The notes under the pieces: generated by a model
What the model was told of the DNA's origin: nothing
What the model saw: the letters and a program-made list of their open reading frames with translations, nothing else
The model's database searches: none
Position numbers and translations under genes: made by a program
NCBI GenBank assembly: GCA_947567425.1
Contig: CANOLV010000003.1
Coordinates: 62,001-126,000, forward strand
Origin: an uncultured Porphyromonadaceae bacterium
GTDB lineage: Bacteria; Bacteroidota; Bacteroidia; Bacteroidales; Muribaculaceae
DNA length: 64,000 nt
Reading direction: 5' to 3'
In this document: positions 35,204-45,073 of the stretch, in pieces
Layout: each line of letters starts with the position of its first letter
Position numbering within the stretch: position 1 is the stretch's first letter

Positions 35204-37069
35204 TCAATTGATTATTATATTGTCTGTCGGGTATTTTGCCGGTTTGTCGTTGTGGTTTCCTGCTATTCCGGTCAGCAGCGATATGATTCCTACTCGTCCA
35301 AGAAACATAGCGGTGGAAAGCAGTAATTTTGATCCGGTGGACAGTTCTGGCGTAATGCCAAGCGAAGAGCCTACCGTGAACAGTGCCGAACATGATTCAA
35401 AAAGCAGGCTTTTAGCCGGTAACACGGGTTCAAGAGCCAACAGACAGAGTGAATAAAATAGATATGATACGATGGAAAGAATGACTACGGCTCCCGCCCT
35501 TCGGATAGATCCCTGAGAAATGGTGCGGTTGAAGGACGTAGCGTCTTTTTGCCCCAATATTATTGAACGCAGATTTATGAGCGACGCACAGAGTGTGTTG
35601 ACCTTGATACCTCCGGCTGTCGACTGTGACGAGCCTCCTATCCACATGAGAAACAGTGTGAATATAAGGGTGACATTTAAGAATGATGCCGGATTTACTG
35701 AGACGAAGCCTGAACTGCGCGGAGTAGTGGCGTTAAAGATGGATTGGAATATCTGGTCACGCATATTGAATCCTGATAGAGTGTTGTTGCGTTCAAATAT
35801 CCAGAACATGACTGCGCTTATGGCAAATATGCAAAGTGTGGCATATAATGACAACTTGGTATTGACATTGTATAGATGTACTTTGTTACCTACAAGTCTG
35901 AATCCTCGCAGTCTCGCCAATATACGCCGGAAGTATTCGACAAATGCATCCCTGAAATTGACCAAAACGGGAAATCCGATAGATCCGGCCATTACGATGA
36001 TACTTATTGTAATATATATCCACTGGTTGGAGTTCATAAGTGCCGCGTTTGACATTCCGCCGTTTATATTGGAGAATCCGGCATTGCAGAATGCCGACAC
36101 TGAATGGAATGCCGAAAATACGATCTGGTCTTTTAGCTCTATCTGCAGTACGTCATGTATCGACAGCCATATACATACGGCTCCAGCTGTCTCAATGGCG
36201 ATGGTGAAGAAAAATATGTATAATAATGTCGGAAGAAGGGCATTTATGGATTTGGTGTAAATCATGTCCTTTACCAAAAGCTGACTGTAAACCGATGTGT
36301 TCCCACTGAAGAACAATGCGAAAAAGCTTGTGAAGGTCATCACTCCGAGTCCACCGATTTGAATTAGAAGTGCCAGGATGAGCAAACCCAACGGTGTGAA
36401 TGTCGACGCGATGTCTATAGTCGTCAGTCCGGTAATACATACGGCGCTGGTAGAAACGAACAACGAATCTATATATGATATCGGAGTATATGTGCATTTG
36501 GGCATCATTAGCAGAAACGACCCCGCCACTATGAAGATCAGAAAACTTGATGCGAGAAGCAGTGACGGGTTGGTGCGTCGTCCCATCAATTTCAGCAATC
36601 CGTAGCTTAATGTCACAGTAGAATATGCCGTCAGAACACCGACCGTAAACTTATTGCTGTATAGAAGAGAATCTAACCAGACTATCCACGGATGTTCCGG
36701 CCGCGGATATATAATTGGCAGGATCGTGACGAGTAGTGCTACGCTGACTATCCATTTTATAAGTCTGGTGCTTTTGATAGTGTTCTTAAAGTTAAAAGCA
36801 AAGTCAAACAGCAGACTGGCCACAAGAATGCCCTGTATGATTCTGAAACAACGGAGCAGAAATTGGATTTCATCCGGACTGCGGTCATACCCGAGATAGG
36901 CTACGAGGCATAATATGCAACATGCCGACGCGGCCACGGTAAGTCCGTTTAGCATCATCCCGATCATTCGTATGGCCACAACACCGTGGGCAACGCCGGA
37001 GCGCCACTCCATCTTAAATTTATGCACCATATATTTTATGTCGGAAAGTGTCCGTTTGTCCTTATCCAT
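35204..37069 (-). CDS. Potassium uptake transporter membrane subunit (TrkH/KtrB family)
   Basis: 621-residue membrane protein with the four M-P-M-like units of Trk/Ktr transporters. Pore-loop filter segments are AVCITGLTTID, SAFCNAGFSNI, TPRSSGFVSV and VGSSLGITPE. The N-terminal about 150 residues form extra membrane segments not seen in the smallest KtrB proteins. I chose the ATG at 37069 (Met-Asp-Lys-Asp-Lys-Arg), because the longer frame begins with an unlikely polar extension. It sits 1 base upstream of its RCK partner gene. The upstream 171-base gap is shared with the divergent glnS; no clear -7 box was found for this strand. Confidence 0.9.
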   Translation of the reverse strand: MDKDKRTLSDIKYMVHKFKMEWRSGVAHGVVAIRMIGMMLNGLTVAASACCILCLVAYLGYDRSPDEIQFLLRCFRIIQGILVASLLFDFAFNFKNTIKSTRLIKWIVSVALLVTILPIIYPRPEHPWIVWLDSLLYSNKFTVGVLTAYSTVTLSYGLLKLMGRRTNPSLLLASSFLIFIVAGSFLLMMPKCTYTPISYIDSLFVSTSAVCITGLTTIDIASTFTPLGLLILALLIQIGGLGVMTFTSFFALFFSGNTSVYSQLLVKDMIYTKSINALLPTLLYIFFFTIAIETAGAVCIWLSIHDVLQIELKDQIVFSAFHSVSAFCNAGFSNINGGMSNAALMNSNQWIYITISIIVMAGSIGFPVLVNFRDAFVEYFRRILARLRGFRLVGNKVHLYNVNTKLSLYATLCIFAISAVMFWIFERNNTLSGFNMRDQIFQSIFNATTPRSSGFVSVNPASFLNVTLIFTLFLMWIGGSSQSTAGGIKVNTLCASLINLRSIILGQKDATSFNRTISQGSIRRAGAVVILSIVSYLFYSLCLLALEPVLPAKSLLFESCSALFTVGSSLGITPELSTGSKLLLSTAMFLGRVGIISLLTGIAGNHNDKPAKYPTDNIIIN

Positions 37070-37202
37070 AATACATAATAACGTATCATCGGGCCTTATG
37101 TTGATTGTCGGATGCCCGCGATTTGTGGATGTAAAGGTAAGCCAATTAGCCGACAACTGCAATTTTTGTATGCCAATTTAAAGATAATATAAAGAATATC
37201 AT

Positions 37203-37210
37203 TAACTTTG
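37203..37210 (+). promoter_or_regulatory. -7 box TAACTTTG for glnS
   Basis: TAACTTTG at 37203-37210 precedes the glnS start (37241) by 30 bases. The longer open frame would begin inside it, so 37241 is the start. No -33 TTG at the ideal spacing. Confidence 0.6.
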
Positions 37211-37240
37211 CATATAAAACAAATCATTACATATTTTGCC

Positions 37241-38944
37241 ATGGCAGAAATGATAGAAGAAATTAATGAAGAGAAGGGTGGCCTTAACTTTGTCGAGCAG
37301 ATAGTTAGCGACGATTTGGCCGCAGGTAAAAACGGTGGCCGGCTCAACACCCGGTTTCCGCCGGAGCCCAACGGATATCTTCATATAGGACACGCAAAGG
37401 CTATATGCATGGATTTTGGCGTGGCCGAAAAGTTTGGAGGAACGTGCAATCTGCGGTTCGACGACACAAATCCGACGAAAGAGGATGTCGAATATGTGGA
37501 TTCAATCAGAGAGGATATACATTGGCTCGGATTTGACTGGGGTGATCGCGAGTATTATGCGAGCGACTATTTCCCGCAGTTGTATGACTTGGCCATAAAG
37601 ATGATTAAGGAAGGCAAGGCTTATGTCGATCATCAGACTTCCGAAGAGATAGCTCTTCAGAAGGGTACCCCGACACAACCCGGAGTCAACAGCCCGTACC
37701 GTGACCGTCCGGTCGAGGAGAATCTTGATTTGTTCCAGCGCATGAACGCTGGAGAGTTTGACGAAGGCACTTATGTGCTTCGCGCTAAGATCGACATGGC
37801 GTCGCCGAACATGCATTTCCGCGATCCAATCATGTATCGTATTATCAAGCACCCTCACCATCGCACAGGTACGACGTGGAAAGTATATCCGATGTATGAC
37901 TTTGCCCATGGACAAAGTGACTATTTTGAAGGCGTGACCCATTCTATCTGCACCCTTGAATTTGTCCCTCACCGTCCACTGTATGAATATTTCGTCAAAG
38001 AGCTTGCCGATGAATCATACTGCCCGCGTCAGATTGAATTTAACCGATTGAATCTGACTTATACGGTGATGAGCAAGCGTAAGCTGCTTCAGTTGGTCAA
38101 GGAAGGACTCGTGGCCGGATGGGACGATCCGCGTATGCCTACGATTTCAGGTATGCGTCGTCGTGGCTTTACACCGCAGTCGATCAAAAACTTCATTAAT
38201 ATGATCGGCTACACGAAGGTAGAGGCTCTAAATAGTATTTCATTATTGGAACATGCTGTAAGAGAAGACCTGAACAAGACTGCTACACGAGTTATGGCCG
38301 TAGTCAATCCGGTGAAGGTAATTATCACTAATTACCCGGAAGGGCAGACTGAGATGGTAGAGATGGAGAATAATCCTGAAGATCCGACATCCGGAACTCA
38401 CCAGATGCCATTCGGACGTGAGATTTACATTGAACGTGACGACTTTATGGAGAATCCTCCTAAAAAATTCTTCCGGTTGGCTCCTGACGGTGAAGTGCGT
38501 CTTAAAGGCGCATACATCATCAAATGTACCGGTGTTAAAAAGGACGCTGAAGGAAATATCGAAGAGATATATTGTACATACGATCCCGACACCCGCAGCG
38601 GCCTGCCCGGAAGCATGCGTAAGGTAAAGGGTACATTGCACTGGGTATCCGCTAAAGACGCCAAAGAGGTGACCGTAAGAATGTATGACCGGCTTTTCTC
38701 TGTCGAGAATCCTGCTGAAGAAAAAGACAAGGATTTCCGCGAAATGCTCAATCCGGACTCACTGAAAGTGGTGGAAGGCGTTAAGATCGAACCGTATCTT
38801 GCTGATAATGCAAAAGTTGGAGGCCATTTCCAGTTCCAGCGAATCGGCTACTTCACACTTGATCCTGACACGACCTCCGACCAAATGATATTCAACCGCA
38901 CCATGCAGCTGAAAGACACTTGGGAAAAAATTCAGAAGAAATAG
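37241..38944 (+). CDS. glnS: Glutaminyl-tRNA synthetase
   Basis: Class I aminoacyl-tRNA synthetase charging tRNA-Gln. The 567-residue product has the RFPPEPNGYLHIGHAKA signature (HIGH motif) and VMSKRKL (KMSKS variant). The anticodon-binding beta-barrels end in ...DTWEKIQKK. Length and order match bacterial GlnRS. Presence of GlnRS means that Gln-tRNA need not depend on the amidotransferase route. Preceded by its own -7 box and followed by a strong terminator. Confidence 0.97.
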   Translation: MAEMIEEINEEKGGLNFVEQIVSDDLAAGKNGGRLNTRFPPEPNGYLHIGHAKAICMDFGVAEKFGGTCNLRFDDTNPTKEDVEYVDSIREDIHWLGFDWGDREYYASDYFPQLYDLAIKMIKEGKAYVDHQTSEEIALQKGTPTQPGVNSPYRDRPVEENLDLFQRMNAGEFDEGTYVLRAKIDMASPNMHFRDPIMYRIIKHPHHRTGTTWKVYPMYDFAHGQSDYFEGVTHSICTLEFVPHRPLYEYFVKELADESYCPRQIEFNRLNLTYTVMSKRKLLQLVKEGLVAGWDDPRMPTISGMRRRGFTPQSIKNFINMIGYTKVEALNSISLLEHAVREDLNKTATRVMAVVNPVKVIITNYPEGQTEMVEMENNPEDPTSGTHQMPFGREIYIERDDFMENPPKKFFRLAPDGEVRLKGAYIIKCTGVKKDAEGNIEEIYCTYDPDTRSGLPGSMRKVKGTLHWVSAKDAKEVTVRMYDRLFSVENPAEEKDKDFREMLNPDSLKVVEGVKIEPYLADNAKVGGHFQFQRIGYFTLDPDTTSDQMIFNRTMQLKDTWEKIQKK

Positions 38945-38967
38945 GCCGGGATATTGAACGGATATAT

Positions 38968-39010
38968 GGTTTTGGAGGTAAGTCGTTGCCTCCAAAACCT
39001 TTGTTTTTTT
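38968..39010 (+). terminator. Rho-independent terminator after glnS
   Basis: GGTTTTGGAGG (38968-38978) pairs perfectly with CCTCCAAAACC (38989-38999), followed by TTTGTTTTTTT (39000-39010). Confidence 0.92.
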
Positions 39011-39037
39011 AATTAATGCACCATCAATCAACGTCAA

Positions 39038-40453
39038 ATGGACCAGGAACAACAACGAAGAGAGCATCTGTACAAAAGATTCAAGGAGAATTTATCCGAC
39101 GGCAATCCGATGGATGAATTCGACGAGAATGATTTAATAGACATATATGATTATGCTTGCGATTTTGATGACGAGTATGTTCAGTTTGAGGTCATACTGT
39201 TGGCTGCAAGGTTTTATCCCGAATGTGGAGAATTGGCACAAAGAAAAGCCTATTTCCTATTCGACAACTTATCCATGACCAGTGGTGTAGAAGATATTGT
39301 AAAGAAGCATAAAAACGAGAATGCCTTGTGGGATATTCTGGAACTGCTTGTGAAGAATCAGGATAAAGACACAACCATTAAGGCTTTTGACGCTATTATT
39401 TCCACATACGACGATTTCGACGATGAAACTATCATACAACTGGTTGACGCCGCTGTAGATTTGGATCTTTATGAATGGCTTTTGAAGAATAAGGATTTGA
39501 TTAAATCCAAATGTCAGTTCCCTTCGACGTTTCTATATGAATTTTCGAGGGAGGCCGCTTTGAGGGATGACTTCCAGAATAGGTTGGCGCTAATCGAGGA
39601 ATTGACTGAGATTGATCCGTTCAGCGAGATGTATTGGCACATGTTGGCACAGACATACGTCATGCTCGGCAATCAGGAAGAAGCATTTCAGGCCATTGAG
39701 TATGCTTTGGCCATTGATCCGGCATCGGTTGAATCGCGCATAACAAAAGCGCAGATTTTGTTTGATCTTAATAAGGATCAAAAGGGTGCCTTGGAAATGA
39801 TTCGTCAGATTATGTCCGAGGATCCGGACAATCCAACGGCCTGCCATACTGCGGTGGCAATGAATCTGTTGATGGGCAATGAGAGGGAGGCGAAGGAAAT
39901 CTTCTGTTCGTATGTACATAAATTCCCCGACGACCAGAGTTCTGTGGAACGAATGTTTGTATTCGCCGATTCGTCATTTGCAATTTCTGCTTTAAGGTAT
40001 TACTGCAGAATGTCTGGACTTAACGAAGCGGAGTGGGCGGAATGGGCAAAATCATACTATGATAAAGAAGAGTATCAGCATTGTTCCGACATATTGCTTG
40101 CTTGGCTATATGAATACGGCTCGTTGACCGATTGGAAGCATCTTTTGGAATCTCTCTATCTACAGCACCGGCTCGATGAACTTACTGCTGTTTATGGCAA
40201 ATATATACGTGATAAAAGCATCGACTTAGGTCCGTTGGAGTCATATATTGTCATGTCGACGTTGCTTGAGACTAAGGATGTGGCGGAATCGCTGAAAGTG
40301 GCACATCGTATAGTCCAGTTTGACCTCAGCAGTATGCAGGATATGTCGGTAAGACTAATGGCCTTAGGTGCAATCGAACGGGCCTCCAACTTGATTGGCC
40401 TGGTGAAATCCGGACTCGAATCCCGCGACGGCGATGGCGACACGGGCAATTAG
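39038..40453 (+). CDS. Tetratricopeptide-repeat protein
   Basis: 471-residue soluble protein without signal peptide. The opening is acidic and polar (MDQEQQRREHLYKRFKENL), followed by an alpha-solenoid of TPR-like repeats. The clearest repeat is about residues 195-250: MYWHMLAQTYVMLGNQEEA and then AIEYALAIDPASVESRITKAQ. Aromatic and acidic residues dominate the flanks. It is a likely protein-protein interaction platform; the partner is unknown. It stands between the glnS terminator and the porin gene with a 100-base gap to the latter. Confidence 0.85.
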   Translation: MDQEQQRREHLYKRFKENLSDGNPMDEFDENDLIDIYDYACDFDDEYVQFEVILLAARFYPECGELAQRKAYFLFDNLSMTSGVEDIVKKHKNENALWDILELLVKNQDKDTTIKAFDAIISTYDDFDDETIIQLVDAAVDLDLYEWLLKNKDLIKSKCQFPSTFLYEFSREAALRDDFQNRLALIEELTEIDPFSEMYWHMLAQTYVMLGNQEEAFQAIEYALAIDPASVESRITKAQILFDLNKDQKGALEMIRQIMSEDPDNPTACHTAVAMNLLMGNEREAKEIFCSYVHKFPDDQSSVERMFVFADSSFAISALRYYCRMSGLNEAEWAEWAKSYYDKEEYQHCSDILLAWLYEYGSLTDWKHLLESLYLQHRLDELTAVYGKYIRDKSIDLGPLESYIVMSTLLETKDVAESLKVAHRIVQFDLSSMQDMSVRLMALGAIERASNLIGLVKSGLESRDGDGDTGN

Positions 40454-40553
40454 CCGATGTGGCACTAAGAAAATTGTGTAAATAATCTAACTATGCCTAC
40501 TTTTTTAAGCTTGGGGGCAGTAGTTATGCAGATTATGAGTAAATTTGTATCGT

Positions 40554-42590
40554 ATGAAAAGAACCTCACTATCATTAAGCATATTGATGCTCGGCACGTC
40601 GTTGGCAGTGTCTGCACAAGATCAATCCGGAAGTAGTTCTAATGTCGGGGGAACGTCGGATTTGGAAGATGATGGAACCACAGTAGTTTCTTCATCCCAG
40701 GCCGGACTGACGCCGCCGTATGCTTGGACTATATTGCCTCCTCTCGGACTTCACGAGCCTGCCACGATCGACACAAGCTACGTCAATTATGCGCAGCGGT
40801 TTGTCCCCTCGGCAGTTTCGACAGCTTACGCCACTACCGGCAATTATGGAGCTTCCGGACAGAATCTCATATATTTCGAACGCCAACCCATGAGCGATTT
40901 CTTTTTCACAGATGCTGTAAGGGCTTGGACTCCGACTTTGGAGACGACAAAGTTCTATAATACTTACATGCCGATGACACTTCTGTCATACAATACGGCT
41001 GGTGGCAAGGAGAATGAGCAAAGCCGGCTCCATGGAATATTCTCAGGCAACATAAATTCCAGAGCGCAGGTAGGAGCGATGCTTGACTATTTGTACTCTA
41101 AGGGATGTTATGATTTCCAGGCGGTAAAGGATCTCAGCTGGGGGTTCTCAGGCTCATATATGGGTGACAGATATGAGATGCAGGCTTTTCTTAATCACTG
41201 GAATATGCTTCAGAAGGAGAACGGTGGAATCACAAACGACCTATATATTACTGACCCGGCTCAGTTGCAGGGCGGTCAGACATCTATTCAGCCGAAAGCC
41301 ATCCCGACTAATCTTACCGGTGCATTTAGCCGTGTGGTCGGTACTCAGTTATATGTCAACAATACATACAAAGTCGGTTTTTGGAAAGAGGAAGAGGTCG
41401 ACGATACTACCACTGTCAAGACTTATGTGCCGGTGTCAAAATTCATCTGGACTTTGGAATATCGTGATGGCAGGCATACATTTCGCGATAATGTCCGCGA
41501 CGATAATAAGTTTTGGGAGAATACGTACCTGTCGCTTGACGGATCCGACGACCATAACTCATACTGGTCATTAACGAATACTGTAGGGGTATCGCTCCTT
41601 GAGGAGTTCAATAAATTTGCGAAATTCGGATTGTCGGCTTTTGTCACCCATCAGATGCGCTCATATACTCAGGCTGCAGACACCATCGACCGGGTAACCC
41701 CTTTGCCGGAAGGTTTGACCCCATATCCCGTCGGCAAAGTCCCGCATTCCGCCAAGGAGAATCTGGCATGGGTAGGGGGACAGCTGACAAAACAACAGGG
41801 TTCCTTGCTGACCTATGAGATTACCGGACGTTTTGGTCTGATCGGACCGGTGGTGGGCGACTTGAATATAAATGGACATGTCACAACAAAGTTCCGACTT
41901 CTTGGCGACACTGTCAACATCACAGGTTATGGGCATTTCCGAAATGAAGAAGCGCCATACCTGATGAAACATTATGTGTCTAACCACTTCATTTGGGACA
42001 ATGATTTTGGCAAGACGCGCAGTCTTCGTTTAGGAGGATATCTCAATATCCCTCATACCCGGTCATACGTAAATGTTGGTGTTGAGAATCTGCAGAATGC
42101 CATTTATTTCAATTCAAAATCCCTTCCGGTACAGTATGGGGGCAGTGTCCAGATCGTGAATGCTTCATTTCATCAGGACTTCAAATTCGGTCCGCTGTAT
42201 TGGGCCAACAGGATCACTTACCAGACATCATCAAACGATGCTGTGATTCCATTGCCGAAACTTGCGGTATATTCAAATCTATCGCTAAACTTTAAAGTCG
42301 CACGTGTGCTTGATGTACAGTTTGGTGTAGACTGCGATTACTATACCAAATATAAGTCCATCAATTATCAGCCTGCCACTATGACATTCTTTAACCAAAG
42401 CGAGATCGAGTGCGGTAATTACCCCTTTATGAACGCTTTTGTCAACATGAAATTGAGCAAAGTTCGTTTCTATGTGTTATTTAGTCATATAAACCAAGGA
42501 ATGACCGGTGAAAACTACTTCTCGATGCCGCACTATCCGCTAAATCCGAGGCGTTTTCAGTTTGGACTGTCGGTCGATTTTCCTGACTAA
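40554..42590 (+). CDS. Putative outer-membrane porin (Porin_10-like)
   Basis: 678-residue outer-membrane protein. It has a signal peptide (about residues 1-22, ending AVSAQ) and a Ser/Gly/Asp-rich linker. A long series of alternating amphipathic strands ends in VDFPD with an outer-membrane barrel signature (FQFGLSVDF). Start ATG 40554 is the second methionine of the frame, beginning Met-Lys-Arg-Thr-Ser. Features such as SFTDAVRAWTPTLETTKFYN-like text (FFTDAVRAWTPT here) and HGIFSGNINSRAQVG match putative porin proteins of Bacteroidota. No SusC-type TonB plug is present, so it is a passive porin-like barrel. A solute-binding protein gene starts 11 bases downstream. Confidence 0.85.
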   Translation: MKRTSLSLSILMLGTSLAVSAQDQSGSSSNVGGTSDLEDDGTTVVSSSQAGLTPPYAWTILPPLGLHEPATIDTSYVNYAQRFVPSAVSTAYATTGNYGASGQNLIYFERQPMSDFFFTDAVRAWTPTLETTKFYNTYMPMTLLSYNTAGGKENEQSRLHGIFSGNINSRAQVGAMLDYLYSKGCYDFQAVKDLSWGFSGSYMGDRYEMQAFLNHWNMLQKENGGITNDLYITDPAQLQGGQTSIQPKAIPTNLTGAFSRVVGTQLYVNNTYKVGFWKEEEVDDTTTVKTYVPVSKFIWTLEYRDGRHTFRDNVRDDNKFWENTYLSLDGSDDHNSYWSLTNTVGVSLLEEFNKFAKFGLSAFVTHQMRSYTQAADTIDRVTPLPEGLTPYPVGKVPHSAKENLAWVGGQLTKQQGSLLTYEITGRFGLIGPVVGDLNINGHVTTKFRLLGDTVNITGYGHFRNEEAPYLMKHYVSNHFIWDNDFGKTRSLRLGGYLNIPHTRSYVNVGVENLQNAIYFNSKSLPVQYGGSVQIVNASFHQDFKFGPLYWANRITYQTSSNDAVIPLPKLAVYSNLSLNFKVARVLDVQFGVDCDYYTKYKSINYQPATMTFFNQSEIECGNYPFMNAFVNMKLSKVRFYVLFSHINQGMTGENYFSMPHYPLNPRRFQFGLSVDFPD

Positions 42591-42601
42591 ATTATACATA
42601 T

Positions 42602-43426
42602 ATGAAACCGTTAAAGCTTAAGATCGGAAGTACTGCTGTATATGTAGGATTGCTGGCCATGGTAATCTTGTCGATGTGCTTTCTGCATAAATGTTCCGCA
42701 TCGGCCGAACATGAAGCCGATCCTATATCATCAGGAGGAGACACCATAGATGTTGCTATCGAGTATTCGCCATTGTCGTTCTATACCTACGAGGATACTC
42801 TCGGTGGCTTTAACTACGATTTATTGAAGCTTCTTGCATCCCGCCACGGTCTTGTGCTTAAGTTTCATCCGGTAGTCTCGCTGTCAAATGCTTTGAAGCG
42901 GATCGATGACAACACGTATGATGTATTGGCCGCCGAACTGCCGGTGACGGCGGAATATAAGGATCGATACGACTTGCTTGAACCGGTTCTTTTGGACAAG
43001 AGGGTGCTTGTCCAGTTAAAAGATTCGGCCACCGGCGATGTCAGGATTAAATCTCAGCTCGACCTTGCTCACGATTCAGTTTGGATTGTCGACGGATCGT
43101 CCGTAAAAGGACGTATCGAGAATCTTGGCCGTGAAATAGGAGATACCATATATATAAAATCGGATCCCGAATATGGTTCTGAATATTTGTTCTTGATGAC
43201 GGCTTTGGGCGAGATCAAGCAGGCTGTAATTAGTGAGAGGGTGGCAAAGACCATGTCGGATGAATATCCGCAGGTCGATGTGTCGACAGGTATATCTTTC
43301 AATCAATTTCAATCATGGGTGGCAAGTAATAGGCGTCCGGAATTAAAGGATAGTCTTAATAAATGGATTCGTGACATCAAGCTCACTCCAGAGTATAAGG
43401 AACTTGAAGCCAGGTATTCCAATTAG
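42602..43426 (+). CDS. Periplasmic solute-binding protein (SBP family 3)
   Basis: 274-residue protein with an N-terminal hydrophobic segment (about residues 12-31) serving as a signal or anchor. The cysteine at about residue 31 (HKCSAS) lacks a canonical lipobox. Residues about 48-274 have the family 3 bi-lobed fold: IDVAIEYSPLSFYTYEDTLGGFNYDLL and then YDVLAAELPVTAEYKDRYDLLEP, as in amino-acid binding proteins. No ABC permease or ATPase gene is nearby; it follows a porin gene by 11 bases. It could be a sensor-domain protein or the soluble remnant of a MltF-like enzyme (no lytic transglycosylase domain is present). Confidence 0.8.
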   Translation: MKPLKLKIGSTAVYVGLLAMVILSMCFLHKCSASAEHEADPISSGGDTIDVAIEYSPLSFYTYEDTLGGFNYDLLKLLASRHGLVLKFHPVVSLSNALKRIDDNTYDVLAAELPVTAEYKDRYDLLEPVLLDKRVLVQLKDSATGDVRIKSQLDLAHDSVWIVDGSSVKGRIENLGREIGDTIYIKSDPEYGSEYLFLMTALGEIKQAVISERVAKTMSDEYPQVDVSTGISFNQFQSWVASNRRPELKDSLNKWIRDIKLTPEYKELEARYSN

Positions 43427-43451
43427 ACATTTTGTCATTATATATGATGCA

Positions 43452-43491
43452 ATTAAGCCATAGTCCGCGAAACATCGGACTATGGCTTAAT
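43452..43491. terminator. Bidirectional terminator between the SBP gene and the M56 gene
   Basis: ATTAAGCCATAGTCCG (43452-43467) pairs perfectly with CGGACTATGGCTTAAT (43476-43491) around an 8-base loop. It lies between the stops of convergent genes at 43426 and 43511. Confidence 0.88.
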
Positions 43492-43510
43492 CTCATTTAT
43501 TTGACGGTAG

Positions 43511-45061
43511 TTATTGTAGCTTAAACGATACCGGTAATACATACCATACGCTTACGGGCTTGCCGTCTATTTTACCTGGTGTGAAGTCCGGCATACCGCC
43601 TACCACTCTTATGGCCTCGGCATCCAGCTCGGGGCTTACTCCGCGCTCTATAGTTATATCGGAGATCTTGCCCGTCGAAGACACTACAAATTTGACTATT
43701 ACCCGTCCTTGTGCGCCGGTTTTCATAGCTTCTTCCGGATATTTTATGTTTTTCGCAAGATACTGCATCATGGCCATCTCACCGCCGGGAAATCTGGGAT
43801 TCTCCTCAACTGCACTGTATATGTTTTGATTAGACCGGTCATCTTTCTTAACGGTGCTGACACCGACGACTTTCACCTCGGACAGCTTTTCGCCTGCACC
43901 AGTGGCACCAGCGTCGCCGTTGCCGCTCTTTGATGAGATGATAATTACGCCATCTTTGGCTTCTGATCCATACATGGCAGTGGCTGTAGAATCTTTGAGC
44001 ACAGTGATCGACGCAATCTTGTCCGGCGATATGTTGTTGATGTCGCCTTTATACGTTTCGCCGTCGATGATTATCATGGGGTTGTTCTTGGAACTGCTCT
44101 CATAGGTAATTTCCAGAGTGTTGTCGGCTTGCATATTAGGAGAGTAATTTGTAACTTTGACATCTGACAAATGGCTTATGCCTTTTGCCACGACATCGAG
44201 ATTTAACACTATGGCTCCGATAGCCACTGCCGGCACGACGGCTATAGCTCGCCAATGCCTCCTTTTCGATGAATCTTTACGTAACATCATTTTTATTCGT
44301 TTAGATAAGTTTGATTGTTTTAGGCTGTTGGTAATGGACGGCAATCTACCACCGACAGCCTTTTTTATGATTAGTAATTGATATTCCTGAACATTGGTTC
44401 CGCTTTTTAACACTGCATCGTCAGCTTCATATTCATGCACTGTCTGCAACTCGTCTTTCATCAACCATCCTGCCGGATTATACCATACGAACAGCGACAC
44501 AAGTTCTGCGAATAACAAGTCAAGCCAGTGCATCGAATCAAGATGCTTGAACTCATGGAGCATGATTAACCGACCGTCGTTCTCATAATCTGAATGCGAC
44601 ATCACTACATATCTGTTCCAACTGAATGGAGCCACATCGTCATGTTTGTGCAATATAAGGATGCGCCCGCTGCCAAGATCCATTCGGTCGCTTCCGTTTA
44701 AGATGGGTCGCAACCGTAGCCATGAAATCACTTCGCGGATTATGAACAGGAATAGCCCTGTAAAGTAGACGGCAATGATTGTCAATGACGCGATCTTTGC
44801 AAAATCCGGTTTTGATGCATCGTTCCCGGTATTGTCAATAGTGTATGCCGTAGGTGTCAGTAATTCTATTTCAATATTAGGAGTGGAATGTCCGATCATT
44901 GTGATTACGGCCGGAACAAGTAGAGACAGCGCATAGCTTGCCATGATGGCGAATCTGCTGAATCTGGGTCTGCTGTTGTCTGCGAGCAGTAGCCTTACTG
45001 TCAAATACAGCGGAATAAGGACTATGCCCGTCATTATTGAGTAGCTTACAAAACTTCCCAT
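43511..45061 (-). CDS. BlaR1/MecR1-like M56 sensor peptidase with TonB C-terminal domain
   Basis: 516-residue inner-membrane metalloprotease. The N-terminal membrane segments are at about 1-25, 36-56 and 88-112. The zinc site HEFKH is at 169-173 and a downstream HEYEADD at 209-215. A further hydrophobic segment is near residues 272-292. After this comes a plug-like TonB-receptor fragment (about 330-378, ITVLKDSTATAMYGSEAKDGVIII) and a TonB_C domain (about 420-516, PRFPGGEMAMMQYLAKNIKYP, ending VLPVSFKLQ). Such proteins pair with BlaI repressors and may sense and relay through the periplasm. It follows the blaI gene by 12 bases. Substrate and signal are unknown; no beta-lactamase gene is nearby. 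Confidence 0.9.
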   Translation of the reverse strand: MGSFVSYSIMTGIVLIPLYLTVRLLLADNSRPRFSRFAIMASYALSLLVPAVITMIGHSTPNIEIELLTPTAYTIDNTGNDASKPDFAKIASLTIIAVYFTGLFLFIIREVISWLRLRPILNGSDRMDLGSGRILILHKHDDVAPFSWNRYVVMSHSDYENDGRLIMLHEFKHLDSMHWLDLLFAELVSLFVWYNPAGWLMKDELQTVHEYEADDAVLKSGTNVQEYQLLIIKKAVGGRLPSITNSLKQSNLSKRIKMMLRKDSSKRRHWRAIAVVPAVAIGAIVLNLDVVAKGISHLSDVKVTNYSPNMQADNTLEITYESSSKNNPMIIIDGETYKGDINNISPDKIASITVLKDSTATAMYGSEAKDGVIIISSKSGNGDAGATGAGEKLSEVKVVGVSTVKKDDRSNQNIYSAVEENPRFPGGEMAMMQYLAKNIKYPEEAMKTGAQGRVIVKFVVSSTGKISDITIERGVSPELDAEAIRVVGGMPDFTPGKIDGKPVSVWYVLPVSFKLQ

Positions 45062-45073
45062 AGTGATGATTCG

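Noticed and set aside
35520-36260. 246-codon plus-strand open frame antisense to the trkH-like gene
   Set aside because: Antisense to a strong transporter gene, and no recognisable domain.
40540-40547. TAAATTTG directly before the porin gene
   Set aside because: It ends only 6 bases before the ATG and has no -33 box, so the transcript would be leaderless; probably chance.
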